64,000 bases of DNA from Tetradesmus obliquus (Eukaryota > Chlorophyta > Chlorophyceae > Sphaeropleales > Scenedesmaceae): positions 372,001 to 436,000 of the forward strand of contig CP126202.1 in assembly GCA_030272155.1 (NCBI GenBank). The letters run 5' to 3'. The notes beneath the pieces are model-generated. The model saw only the letters and a program-made list of their open reading frames with translations. It was not told the DNA's origin and did no database searches. Position 1 is the first letter of the stretch. The number at the start of each line of letters is the position of its first letter. Of this stretch, positions 36,051 to 47,069 are shown one piece after another. The translations under genes were made by a program, and so were the position numbers.

Positions 36051-37690
36051 GTCAGAACAGCTCAGCAGGTGGACGGCAGCGCTTGTTGATGCTGGCTTGG
36101 GGCCTGAGGATGATCTTAGGCGTGCCCCTGGCATCCCTGGGGACTGTATGGCTGCACATCCTAGGTGTGGTGGGTTTGGCCTTCTGCCCGTTCATCATCA
36201 TTTGTTGTCTCGCTGGGCTTGTGAAGCAATCCCCTTCCTGCAGGGCGGTGCTGCACCGTGGGTGACAGTGGGACGGGAGTTGTGGACACAGGGGTAGCGC
36301 TGTGGATTGTTTCACACGCGCTGCTGCTGGGAGCCCTTGGGGCCTTGCATTGTGTGCCCGTCATCATATCTTCCCTGCGACTCCTGCGGATGCCTGCTTG
36401 CCATCGCCTTTGCGTGTTTTGGCGATGGGTTTGCGTGCCCTGCCGCCGTTGCGTCATGTGGGCAACCAGCCTTTGGACGTGGATGGTTTGTGCTGGGAGG
36501 CTCCGCTGTGGGCCAATCCTCTGTTTACAGTGGTACAGTCATGGCAATGGTTTGATCAGCAGCGTCAAGTGGAGGTGGGCTTGCAACAGGTGGTGCCGTG
36601 TGGCCTGCTGGAGCTCCCTAAGCTACAGTGTTTGGGTCAGGCAGTGTTGCTGTTGTCAGAACTTGAACGTGTCTGTGCCTTGCCAGGGCTTCCTGCTCAG
36701 CGCTCCGCTTATGAGCGCGAGATATGGGGCCCGTGGCTGCGCAGTAGACCGCAGTACGGTGATCGGCAGCAGGCTCGGCAGCATGTGCAGCATTTGCTGT
36801 CGTTTGTGCCGTCTGTGTGGCATACTGCAGCACGCGCGCACCTAGCGGCTGCCCAAGCTGCCGGTACGAGCGTAGCACAATTATCCTATGTTTCTCCTGT
36901 GGACATTTTGATTGCGCGCGAACAGTTGTGTGCGGATTTGGGTTGGCAGCGGCCAGGGGCAGACGGTTTTATACGTTTGGCTGATCTGCAGGTTGCTGAT
37001 GCCACGAAGCTACAACGTCTTGCTGCGCTTGATGCCATTGCGCCCCGCCATGCTGCCTTTGTTACTCGGGTTAGAGCCCTGGATGCCCTGCCGATGGCAG
37101 TCAGCCTGCCTGCAGTGCAGTCGGTGTTGTCTCGTTGGTGGCAGGTGCGGGTGGCTAACATGTACAAGGAAGCGGCGTGGCGCTTGGCTTTGGATGCATT
37201 CCCTACTGCTCAACGTACGCAGACTACTGCTGCGTGTGCAGCATGTTCTGCTGCAGGGCCTGGGGTGGAGCATCATTTTTGGACATGTCCTGTTGCTGTG
37301 GCGGTGCGGCGTGAGGTGGAAAGTCAACTAAGGGCGTTCAACTTGTTGCCGGCAGGTGCTGTACTGCCGTGCCGAGCTATATGGTTGGCGTGCCCCCCTC
37401 ATAACGCTGTACATCGGTTGGTGTGGGACATGGTCTGTCTTGCAGCAGTGCATGCTTTTGAGAAAGGCCGCAGGGCAGCGTGGGCTGTGTCATGTGACCT
37501 TGGGGTACCCCAGCTGGTGGAGCAAGTGGCTGTGAGAGCAGCAGTAGGTGCTTTTTGGGATGCACTTGCGGACTTTGCTGCTACGGCTAGGGTGCCGTCA
37601 CGGTATAGAAATCGGCTGCTCACACAACAGCCGTTTATTGCCTGGCATACTGTGTTGCGTGGCAATGGTTTGTGTGTGGTGCGGCGGTGA

Positions 37691-38315
37691 TGGCCTTCTT
37701 CTCACTGTGTGTACGTGCTTTCTCTGTGAGCTGCTGACATGCCAGAGCTAGCCGTCTTGCTTTGCAGGAGCTGTGCGTTGCCGTATCGCTGCTGCAACAT
37801 GTAGTTGTGCGGCCCTTGCAGCAGCTGGCTTGTTCTCTGCTCTCTCTCCCCAGTTTGTCGCCTCAGACCACCGCCTGCCAGGCTGTGTTGCTGCTGGTGG
37901 GTGTTGTTTCTGTGGGTTCAGCCCGCCCGCTGCACTGCATAAAGTGCAGCTTGCTGTCACTGACACTGTTTACACTAGTCCTGCCTTTGTTTAGCATCAA
38001 CACTGCGTGTGCTGTGACTGACGGCTTTGCCTGCAAGGCCATATGTCAAGTTACACACACAGAGAGACTTTCTGGGGTGAGTCTCCTTGAGTGACAGCCT
38101 GTTTTGCTGAGTCATCTGCGACGTTCCAGATTTTCGGGTGTTCGTTGCAACGTAGTTGCCTGTGCACACCGTGTAACCCCTCTTCTTCGATCCAACTTGT
38201 TGGCACAAATGATGAGACGTTGCTGTCGGTTCATTATAATTGTGAAACGTGCGCTGTCATTTACAAATGTACAACAAAACACCGAACAACACAGACGCAC
38301 ACCTAAGATAAAGCC
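37691..38315. other. 3' flank of LINE and of the DENND6-like gene
   Basis: No coding exon was recognised. TTACA at 38261-38265 is TGTAA on the minus strand, 51 bp beyond the stop of the DENND6-like gene, a likely poly(A) signal. Confidence 0.5.
38261..38265 (-). terminator. TGTAA polyadenylation signal of the DENND6-like gene
   Basis: Chlorophycean genes use TGTAA shortly before the cleavage site. This copy is 51 bp after the stop codon at 38316. Confidence 0.55.
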
Positions 38316-41300
38316 TCAGGTGCGCTGGCTGCTGCCCACGCTCAGCTCTTGCATAAGCTGCTGCAGCTGCTGCAACCCTTCTAGCACATCAACCCCCCGA
38401 CCAAAGGCAACATGTTGTTTGTCACCCGCACCAACAGTCGCAGCGCTGCTGCCGTTGCTGTTGTTGTTGCCAGCCTGAAGCGCGGCAACAACATCATCCA
38501 GCAGATGCCTCCTAGCCGGACTGCTGATCAACGCTAGTTGCAGGTCCCTAGGCAGTGCTGTGAACGTGCGCACCAGCCGAGCTTGCAGCTCACACTGCTG
38601 TTGCTGCTCTCCTACAGACAGCATATCCTGCTCCGCTCCTAAGAAGGCCTGCACCCGCGCAACCTCATCGTCTGCGTTGTTGCTGCTGCCGCTACCACTT
38701 GTGCCACCGCTGCCACTGCTGCCTGCACTGTTGCTGCCGCTGCCACTGCTAGCTGCTGTGTCTGCAGGCTGCTGCTGCTGCTGCTGCTGCCGCTGCACAT
38801 CTGGCAGCACATCATAGCCCTCCTCTGCAACTTCATCCTGCATAACAGCAAGTCACAACAGCATACACAGCAGCCACATGCTCGTTGAACAACACCCTGC
38901 CTCGCGATGCTTTGCAATCCGAGGTGTAGCTCAATATACAACATCACACTTGTTTGTGAGTACGCCGTCATGTTGGATGTTGCCGTGCTAGCCAGCCCGA
39001 ACAACATCCAATAAGCCACAGACCATGCAAACATGCACTGCAAACAGGTCCCCTCCAACACTCTCCCACCTGCTCAGGCTCCACCAGATGCAGCACCGCC
39101 TGCTTCTGCTGGGCAAACCAGCTGGCACAAAGCTTGAGCGAACTCATGCATCGTCAACAGGCACAGCACGCAACCCTCCCTTACCTGCTCCGTCTCTGCA
39201 GGCTCCACCAGGTGCAGCACCGTCTGCCTCAATCAGCATTGACATCTCAATTTATCGTTCCAAATGAACCACGGGCGCTACAAGCGTCCCTTTTCCTCAC
39301 CTGCTCAGGCGCTGCAGGCTCCACCAGGTGCAGCACAGGCCGCCGCTGCTGCCCAAACCAGTGCGCAAAGTTGGGCCCAGCAATGAAGGCCGCATACAGC
39401 GCTGCAGCTGAGGCGAATGCGTTGCCCGCCAGCCGCGCTGCCAGCGCGGGCGGCAGGCCTGCCGACTTGAGGCTGGCAAGGAAGTGCTGCGGGCACCAGC
39501 GCGGCACCTGTGCAAACATGGAAGGAACAAGATAAGAAGAAACACGGACAAAGGGAGCAACGTAGCAGGCCTGCAGACTTGACGCTGGCAAGGAAGTGCT
39601 GCCGGCACCAGCACGGCACATGTGCAGGCAAACAGAAGGAGGCAAGTATTCATTGTTAATACGCCGCCAGGCAGCCGCCCTTTATGCAGCCCACGTGCAA
39701 GATGCTGCAAAGAACACACAAAACACATTGCCGTTCACCATACTTTGGCTCTGGCTTAAAGTACCGCGGCAACATTTCCAGAAAAGCAGCGACATCATTC
39801 AACCGGCATGCAGCATGCTGAACTACAACACATCGCCTCTCACCATGCCATTAGCTCCCGGCTCAAAGTAGCGCTGGAAAGGCGCCAGGAACGCAGCCGT
39901 CAGCTCGCCAAAGTGCCGCCGCAGCTGCCGCCCAGCCGCGCCCGCCGGCACGCCGCTCCTGCTGCGGGCCAGCCCACCACCCGGGCCTCCTGCAAGCCCT
40001 CCTGCAATCGCACCCGCCGCGGCCTGCTGCTCTTTCTCAAGTGCAGCAGTTACACTGGCAATCAAGCTGGCATCAGGCCTGATTAGTGGCTTGCAGGAGC
40101 TCCAGAGGTGTGGGGAGAAGTCACTCAGCAGGTGCTGCGGGCCCTGCTGGTGCCTCCTGTATGCACGCAGTGCTGCGGCAGCTGTAGAGCTGATGAGGCC
40201 CGCTCTGCGCGGCGCTGCTGCTGCAGGAGCTGCCGCTGAGTCTGTTGTTGAGCCTGCTGGCTGGTCGCTGCTGCTGTCGTCGGGTGTGTTGCTGCCTGCT
40301 GCTGCAGCCAAGCTGCTGCTGCTGCTGGCCCGCTGTTCTGGCTGCTGGTTGCCGCCGCTGCTGCCGTTGATGCCGCCCATGCTGGCCGGCCTGCATGTGA
40401 CAACAAACGAGAAAGAGAGCCGTGCACAACATATGGCATTGGAGGCATCCATAGCGCAGCATGCATGCACCTAAACGGGCCGAGGAATGCCACAACTGGC
40501 GAGACAGGTGAACGGTGTCACCAGTCACAAAACTCCACATCTGCACGAGGCGCCTGCTGCTGCTGCTGCTGCTGCCAGTCATGTATGTGCCGCACACCAC
40601 GCCATGGCATGCAGCCACGCAAACAGCATCAAAGGACATGGCAGCCACAGCAGCACCGCAAAAGTTATTGCAACTCAACATCCAGCAGCCTGCTGCTGCA
40701 CGTACTCAATGAGCTGGGCCCACCTACGCACTCAGCACCCACCTGCTGACTGCCTCTTTCTTGCTGACTGATACCACATTGGGCCATTGCGGCAGCATCT
40801 TGATGAAGTAGAGGTTGGTTATGCCTATCAGCACGGGAAGGCCATTGTCGGCCTGCTGCTGCTGCTGCTGCTGCTGAGGGTCCTGCTGCTGTTCCTGTTG
40901 TGCTTGCCGCTGCTGAAGTGGTTGCTGTGGGCCCTGCTGGGATGCTGCTGTTGGATCACAAGTAGTGTTTGTCAGTTCTTGCTGCTGCTGTGTGCTGGTC
41001 CCTGCTTGATGCTCACTCTGCTGCTGTTGTTCCTGTTGCTGCTTCTGCTCTGTGCCTGTGCTCCCTGCTGGTGTTGTCACATCTTGCGCTGCTGCTGGTA
41101 GCTGCTCCTGATAGGCGCCGAACTGCGGCAGCTTGCCCCTGTTGTTACAGTGAGCGGGGAAAGCAGCAATCATGGCAGAGTCACACACACAATCAAGTAA
41201 GTCACTTTGACGATGTGCAGCATGAAGGGGCTGCACTTCTAGATGATGAGGATCTGCATCACCTGCACCTGCAGCAGGCGCTGCTTGCAAGGCGGCGGAA

Positions 41301-44300
41301 TGGCGACAGCGCTGCGCGCACGCGTCGCTGCTACATGCCATGGTAGACACAACCCTCACCTGCTGAGCGCCTCAAAGGCGCATGTGGTACGGCCACAAAG
41401 TGTGTCGACTGCACCCCACTAATCCTGTTCTTATTGCTGTTGCTTCTCATAAGTGATCAAACTCTCACCTGCTGAGTGCCACAAAGTCGGGATCATGGAT
41501 GGTGAAGTACGGCCTGTAGTCTGCTGCATACGGCAGCGGCGCAATCAGCCCCATCAGCGCAGCCACAGCAGCCGACGTGTCCCTGCAGCAGGCAACACAC
41601 CAAACGCACGTACAGCAGCAAAAAAACAATTGTATGCTGCTGGGCCCGGTGCATTGCTGCATGGTTGCTTGCAGGCAAGGTGCTGCGCCAAACTGCATGC
41701 TGTGATCCTTGGAAAGCTGTCAACTAACCAACTGCAATTCCTTGCACACACGAAAGAAGCTTGCGTGAGCTTGTCAAGCCGTGTGCTGCATCAATTGGCT
41801 GCAAGAGCAAGAACACACTTGCACCAGTACAGCGCAACACAGCATCAAACAGCAACGCACAGCAGCGCACCTGGGCGCAAGGCCCACCACCATCAGCGTC
41901 TGCACATCAATCAGCAGCTGCCACAGCGCACCATCAAACATCAGCACACACCATCAAACATCAGCACACAACATCAAACATCAGCACACACCATCAAACA
42001 TCAGCACACAACATCAAACATCAGCACACACCATCAAACATCAGCACACAACATCAAACAGCAGCACACCTGGGGGTGGACCCACCGCCATCAGCGGATG
42101 CGCAGCGACCAGCAGCTGCCACAGCACAGCAGCCCACAGCACAGCACATCAGCACGCAGCAGCACACAACATCATAGCATATACTATGCTATGCATCAAC
42201 ACACGCGGCAGCGCACCTTGGGGTGAGGCCCACCACCATCAGCGGCTGTGCAGTGATCAGCAGCTGCCACAGCGTCCACGCATGCCTCAGCAGTGGCTGC
42301 AGCACGACAGCAGCGTCAACCTGCGCACCATAATTGCAGCAGCAACAGCACCAGCAGCAGCAGCAGCAGCAGCATGACAGCAGCGTCAACCTGCGCACCA
42401 TAATTGCAGCAGCAACAGCACCAGCAGCAGCAGCAGCAGCAGCACGACAGCAGCGTCAACCTGCGCACCATAATTGCAGCAGCAACAGCACCAGCAGCAG
42501 CAGCAGCAGCACGACAGCAGCGTCAACCTGCGCACCATAATTGCAGCAGCAACAGCACCAGCAGCAGCAGCAGCAGCACGACAGCAGCGTCAACCTGCGC
42601 ACCATGATTGCAGCAGCAACAGCACCAGCAGCAGCAGCAGCAGCAGCACGACAGCAGCGTCAACCTGCGCACCATAATTGCAGCAGCAACAGCAACAGCA
42701 GCAGCAGCAGCAGCACGACAGCAGCGTCAACCTGCGCACCATAATTGCAGCAGCAACAGCACCAGCAGCAGCAGCAGCAGCACGACAGCAGCGTCAACCT
42801 GCGCACCATAATTGCAGCAGCAACAGCACCAGCAGCAGCAGCAGCAGCACGACAGCAGCGTCAACCTGCGCAACATAATTGCAGCAGCAACAGCACCAGC
42901 AGCAGCAGCAGCAGCAGCACGACAGCAGCGTCAACCTGCGCACCATAATTGCAGCAGCAGCAGCACCAGCAGCAGGACAGGGTGAGGCAGTATGGGCGAA
43001 GCAGGCTCAGGCACACACTGCAATAACAGCGGCCCTCAAAGAAGATTGCAGCAGAAGTCAGGCAGGCCCAAGGCAACGAAGCCAACCGCCGTTGACTGTC
43101 CATCATCAGAAAGCTGTGGACCACCATTGCCTTGACCAGGTGAAACCATACAAACACACAAACACCCGAATACCTCTGGGAAGGGTGTCTCCTGCTGCCA
43201 CTGCTGCCCTAAGGTAGTCGTGATCCACGCCGGCCACTCACTGCTGCTGCTGCCATCTGCAGCTGCTACTGCCAGCAGCGCAGGGCTGCTCCGGCTGCTG
43301 ATGCTGCCGCTGCTGCGGCTGAGGGACAGGGGCCCTGGGCTGCCGCTGCTGCTGCCTGGCTGCTGCAGCCTACTGATGCTGCTTTGAACCCTGGCAGCTG
43401 GGCTTGTTGCTGCTGCTGCTGCTGCTGACTCGGCACCGCCCACAAAGCTCCAGTCACTGGCTCCTGTGGATGCAGAAGCTATAGCAGCAGTGGTAAGCAG
43501 CAGCATTTTGTGCATGCGGCACAGCATTTGCATTGATACTATGTGCCCCGGACGCAAATACAGTAACACGTGTAGCTGGACATGTGACAGGCAGATGCCA
43601 GGGCACAGCAAGTATGTAACATACGTGGTAAGGCATGACAGTAGAACTGCTGCGCTGTACACACCTGCTCCAGGGGACTCTGGGCAGCTGTCACCAGTGC
43701 GGATAGACATCCATGAAGCAGCCACGGCTGCAGCAGCTTCTGCAGCAGACTCGGACCGCTCCATGCCAGCTGCCCCTGCTGCCAACTCTGTACTGCCTTG
43801 CTGCTGCAGCGGCTGCTGCTGCTGCTGCTCTGCAGTGCTTGCTGCAGTGTCAATGCTGCTGCCGTTGCTGCCAGCGTGGGCCAGCTGTGATGCACCGCCT
43901 GCAGCAATGGCTACTGCGCCGCCTCTGCGTATGCTGGCTGCCCTCTGTGCCCTGCGGGCCAGCGTTGCCTGGCACAGCAGAAACATGTGCACAGCAGTGG
44001 CAAGGAGCAGCACAAGAAGCAGTCACAGAGCATGTGGTTGCTGCTTCAAAGCTTTGCAGGTGCCTGCAGCGCGCTGCACACTTCACCATGCTGTGTGCTT
44101 AATCTGCAGCATCGCCACCTCTTCATTGCAGTCAACAACACAGCAGCACATGTGCCAAACTCTGACAGACACACAACAAAGCGTACACCCACGCCTGCAC
44201 AAGCTGTTTTGCTGCTGGCACAACAACCTACTCAGACAGCCGATCAGTAGGTGATGCTGCTTGGGCAGCTGCTCAGCCAGCGCACCTGCACTGAGGGGTG

Positions 44301-45940
44301 CACTTCCGGCTGTGGCGGCGGCAGCAGCGTGAAGTGTGGCAGCTGCCCGCTGATCATGGCGTGGCCTGCAGGCAGCGACACCCTGCTGCCAGGCACAGGT
44401 GGTGGCCACGCGGCCACCTGGCTCACCAGCTGCAAGCGCACAACAAGTGCAGCACGGTTTGAGAATCACATTGATGTCACGAATCAAATGCAGATGACAG
44501 GCTCATTTTGGGCAAAGACAGCACTTTAATGCATGCAAAGTATTCTCAACTGCTGCTGCTGCTGCTGCTGCGACTGCTGCTGCTGCTGCTGCTGCATCTC
44601 AGAGAACGTGCTGCACAGCATCAACATCCTGCATTGTGCAGGTGCGGCTGTTGCTGCCGCTCCTGCAGCACAAGCACACCTGCTCAAGCGCCGCCTCCCC
44701 TTCACTGAAGAAGGCGTGCCCTGCCACCAAGCTCAGCGGCATCAGCATGCTACTCAATGGCACGCTCGCTAGCACCACCACTGCTGCCTGCTCTCCGCCC
44801 CTGCGCAGCGACTCGTCCTGGCGCTGCCTGCAGAACACATACCTGCAGTAGCAGCAGTCGGGCAGGATTTGTGGTTACTTTGATTCAAACATGAGCGTGA
44901 GGGGTCTAGGCCTACAGAAGCTCAATCCTGCAAGGCTGCGGCTGGTGGTTGCTGGTTACTGGTGACAGAGCAGCACGCTGCGCCCTGCTGCGAGCAGGGA
45001 CGGCGGCTTGCTGTGCACAGCACACATCAAATGTGCTGTCGGCATACAATGTGCACACAGTTGCAGTGCTGTGTGTCAGCAAGCCGCCGCCGCTGATGAT
45101 GCTGCTGCTGGCACCCACCCATACAGGTAGTCTGGTGCTCCGCCAGTGAAGGAGGCAGGGATGCGCTTGATGCGGAACTGGAAGGAGCTGCGGCAGCACA
45201 AAGCCAGCAAAGCATACAGGGTTGGGGTGGGCGCGTCAATTTGGTGAGCGGTAACTCTAGCTGGCATGGTGGCAGCCGGACTTGATCCTGTTCATGCAAC
45301 TGAGGTTCCTGCAGGGCATGTCATACCTGTCCCTGATGGCATTCCTGTTGTACAGCTCCATTGACAATGAATCCTGCAAGCGAGTAAAAAGCAGTCAACG
45401 AACAGCCATGCTGCCGTTGTGTTGCTGCCGTGCCCTGCTCTTGTGAATGCTGCTGTGTCATCGTTGCATCCTTGCAACCGCTGCGTGTGCGCAGCATCTG
45501 CTTCTGTTGCTTCTGTTGCACACATGCAGTACATGTACCGGCAGAGCAGCAACTGCCATGGTGCTGTTCCACTTCTGCGCTCAGCATTTGGCTAGTAGCT
45601 GTGCTTGTTACAATACTTGGCTGTACCACTGCGCAGCTGCGGCTGCAACACATGCAGAGCTGCCTGAGCAAGCATACTGCCCTAGCGCCAGCAGCTGGCT
45701 TGGCTGCTGGTACTGCATGTGTGCCTGAAGCCAGCTGCTGCTGCTCACTGGGAAGGCATGGAAGGCAACAGAAGACTGCTCCTCCTCTGAGAGGCAGTTC
45801 TCTGGGTGCAGGTGCTGCAGGGTCTGGCCAACATCAATGTCGAAGACAACTGAACAGATGCCAATGATCCATGTGCCTGCAGCAGGCCCGACGCTACTGC
45901 TGCCCGGCTCAACATGCGTCTTAAGAGGTGCTAAGTTCAT
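38316..45940 (-). CDS. DENND6/FAM116 homologue (DENN-domain Rab GEF), 13 exons
   Basis: Exons (minus): 45940-45749, 45373-45327, 45187-45119, 44842-44680, 44429-44286, 43968-43665, 43478-43174, 42320-42217, 41582-41469, 41138-40743, 40390-39844, 39507-39301, 38837-38316. All phases agree; 1037 residues. DENND6 proteins activate Rab GTPases in endosomal traffic. Family landmarks appear in order: TWIIGICSVVFDIDVGQ (uDENN start), DYLYGYVFCRQRQDESLRRG across two exons, WPPPVPGSRVSLP, LWQLLITAQPLMVVGLTP, APLPYAADYRPYFTIHD, IGITNLYFIKMLPQWPNVV, RHFGELTAAFLAPFQRYFEP and LYAAFIAGPNFAHWF. Animal proteins are about 600 residues; the excess is Ala/Gln/Ser-rich insertions at about 206-400, 490-580, 615-720 and the tail. 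The start is the first in-frame ATG (MNLAPLKTHVEP). The acidic tail (DEVAEEGYDVLPD) follows the conserved end. The join of exon 7 to exon 8 is the least certain. Confidence 0.85.
39063..39232 (-). repeat. Two intronic copies of exon-12 3' edge (DENND6-like gene)
   Basis: The exon-12 end with donor (39301-39350, QQRRPVLHLVEPAAPEQ) recurs at about 39067-39125 (WFAQQKQAVLHLVEPEQ then GTGGGA) and 39183-39230. Both keep a GT donor. Confidence 0.85.
39560..39625 (-). repeat. Intronic copy of exon-12 5' edge (DENND6-like gene)
   Basis: GCAGGCCTGCAGACTTGACG and GCTGGCAAGGAAGTGCTGC (plus strand) match the first 20 or so codons of exon 12 and its acceptor (39455-39520), about 105 bp upstream in gene orientation. 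Confidence 0.85.
41352..41385 (-). repeat. Intronic copy of exon-9 3' edge (DENND6-like gene)
   Basis: CTCACCTGCTGAGCGCCTCA (plus strand) repeats the exon-9 end and donor at 41463-41485 (FVALSR), about 110 bp into intron 9. Confidence 0.75.
41868..42110 (-). repeat. Two copies of exon-8 3' edge flanking a 20-bp minisatellite
   Basis: The end of exon 8 with donor (42217-42265, LLITAQPLMVVGLTP) recurs at about 41868-41920 and 42066-42118. Between them, 41935-42062 is a minisatellite of ACCATCAAACATCAGCACAC, six to seven units. Confidence 0.85.
42306..42975 (-). repeat. Ten-unit tandem array of exon-8 5' edge (DENND6-like gene)
   Basis: A 67-70 bp unit repeats ten times. Landmark GCGTCAACCTGCGCACCATA (plus strand) follows positions near 42306, 42376, 42446, 42513, 42580, 42650, 42717, 42783, 42850 and 42920. 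Each unit holds the exon-8 acceptor (GCGCAG), the first seven codons (VDAAVVL) and a short CTG run. Only the 42306 unit continues into the exon. The units are nearly identical, with single changes and varying CTG number. Confidence 0.95.
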
Positions 45941-47069
45941 AGCTCTCGTCAGTTGGGCACCAGCAGCTTCATGTTTGGAGCGAGCAATCAATCAGGGGGC
46001 AGGGCAGTTGTCAGACGCTAGCATTGATCATCCCGTCAAATTTTCGTTTTAAAAAGCACTGTATACAGCCACTACGCAGTCGTTGAAGCAGTGGCTGTGA
46101 GCTGTATTTGCCCCGCTACCAGCCAAGCAACGACACAACTCCGTTATTGCTGTAGCACTACTAAGCAGCCAGCATGCTGCTTCAATTCACATCAGTAACA
46201 TGTGTCGTATAGTGTTTTTGCAGTAGTAGTTATTGTACTGCTGTGCAACACTGGGAGTGTGTGTGATGTGCAGTCAATGCTCACTGAGCTGAGTCAGCAG
46301 TAGTGCTGCTGCTGTCTGCCAGTGACACTGTGGGCAAAACTTGTTACACCCTTCGGCCGACTGTATGGTTGACTGGACTAAAATAAAAGCATGGACTACA
46401 AATCATGAGTGTCAAACAAGGCTTTGAAATCCTAACATCACACCGTCAAGCTTCATGGTGAATTTGCACACACTGGCTGGCAGCCTGGCACTGAGTGAGG
46501 CTGCAAAAACAACAACAGTACTGCATAGCAAGTCGACTGCAAAACTGGCTGATGGAACCTGCCTATTTTTTACCCACCACTTCAATCATTGCAGAACATC
46601 AGGTGGCTAGCCAGTTGACATGAACAATCACGCCAGCCTGGCCCCTGAGGGCCTGCGTGTCAATCCTGTGTGGTGCAGTGCTCTCAAGGCGACACATGAG
46701 AACGCATCTACCCTATTATACAAAATGCAGACATGCGTGCGCAGCAGCCTACTGCTGTGTGCAGCTTGATACAAACAGGACGAACCCACCAAGCACCAGA
46801 AGAAATCAGCTGCAGGTCCCCTAGGCCAATCCACAACTGCTTAGAATCGTGCTGTTCACAACTGCCCGCATGTCACCCCACGCTGCAAAAGAAAGCTGTA
46901 GCAAGTCAAGCAGTGGAACCTCATGCTGCCAATGTGCCTGCTTGCGCAGCGCCCCACAGCTTTGCGCATGGTGCGGCTGCATCGTATATAGGTTGCTGTT
47001 TCACAAGCGGCCTACAACGTCGCACGTGGTTCCGCTGCATCCAGAATGGTTGCAGTTCTGGTAAGCGTG
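45941..47069. other. Spacer between DENND6-like and SCP2-like genes
   Basis: Holds the promoter side of the DENND6-like gene and the 3' flank of the SCP2-like gene. No coding exon was recognised. Around 46960-47060 a diverged copy of the end of the SCP2 terminal exon may be present (CAGCTTTGCGC, then GTGC and GCTGC). Confidence 0.4.

Larger units (their letters stand above)
34653..37690 (+). mobile_element. Second LINE (RT and C-terminal domain), interrupted twice
   Basis: Plus-strand non-LTR element. Its pieces are 34653-34791 (left end uncertain), 35089-35820, 36051-36297 and 36302-37690. The reverse transcriptase shows GVRQGCPLAPLLY and AAQYADDAEVFL (YADD active site). The last piece is a 460-residue C-terminal region with a knuckle motif (CAACSAAGPGVEHHFWTC) and stop at 37690. 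A SINE and another LINE fragment sit inside it, in each case between bases that rejoin in frame. One frameshift separates the pieces that meet near 36297-36302. The endonuclease region and the start of the RT are absent. It is the oldest member of the nest, since others are inserted in it. Confidence 0.85.

Noticed and set aside
36047-36845. Overlapping plus-strand frame at 36258-36845 as a separate gene
   Set aside because: It is an alternative frame of the LINE C-terminal region; only the frame ending at 37690 keeps the knuckle motif.
41935-42062. A CRISPR-like array of short repeats
   Set aside because: The 20-bp units are contiguous with no unique spacers; it is an intronic minisatellite in a eukaryotic gene.
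42334-43217. Eight near-identical Gln/Ala open frames in tandem
   Set aside because: They are plus-strand translations of the tandem array of the DENND6-like exon-8 edge, not genes.
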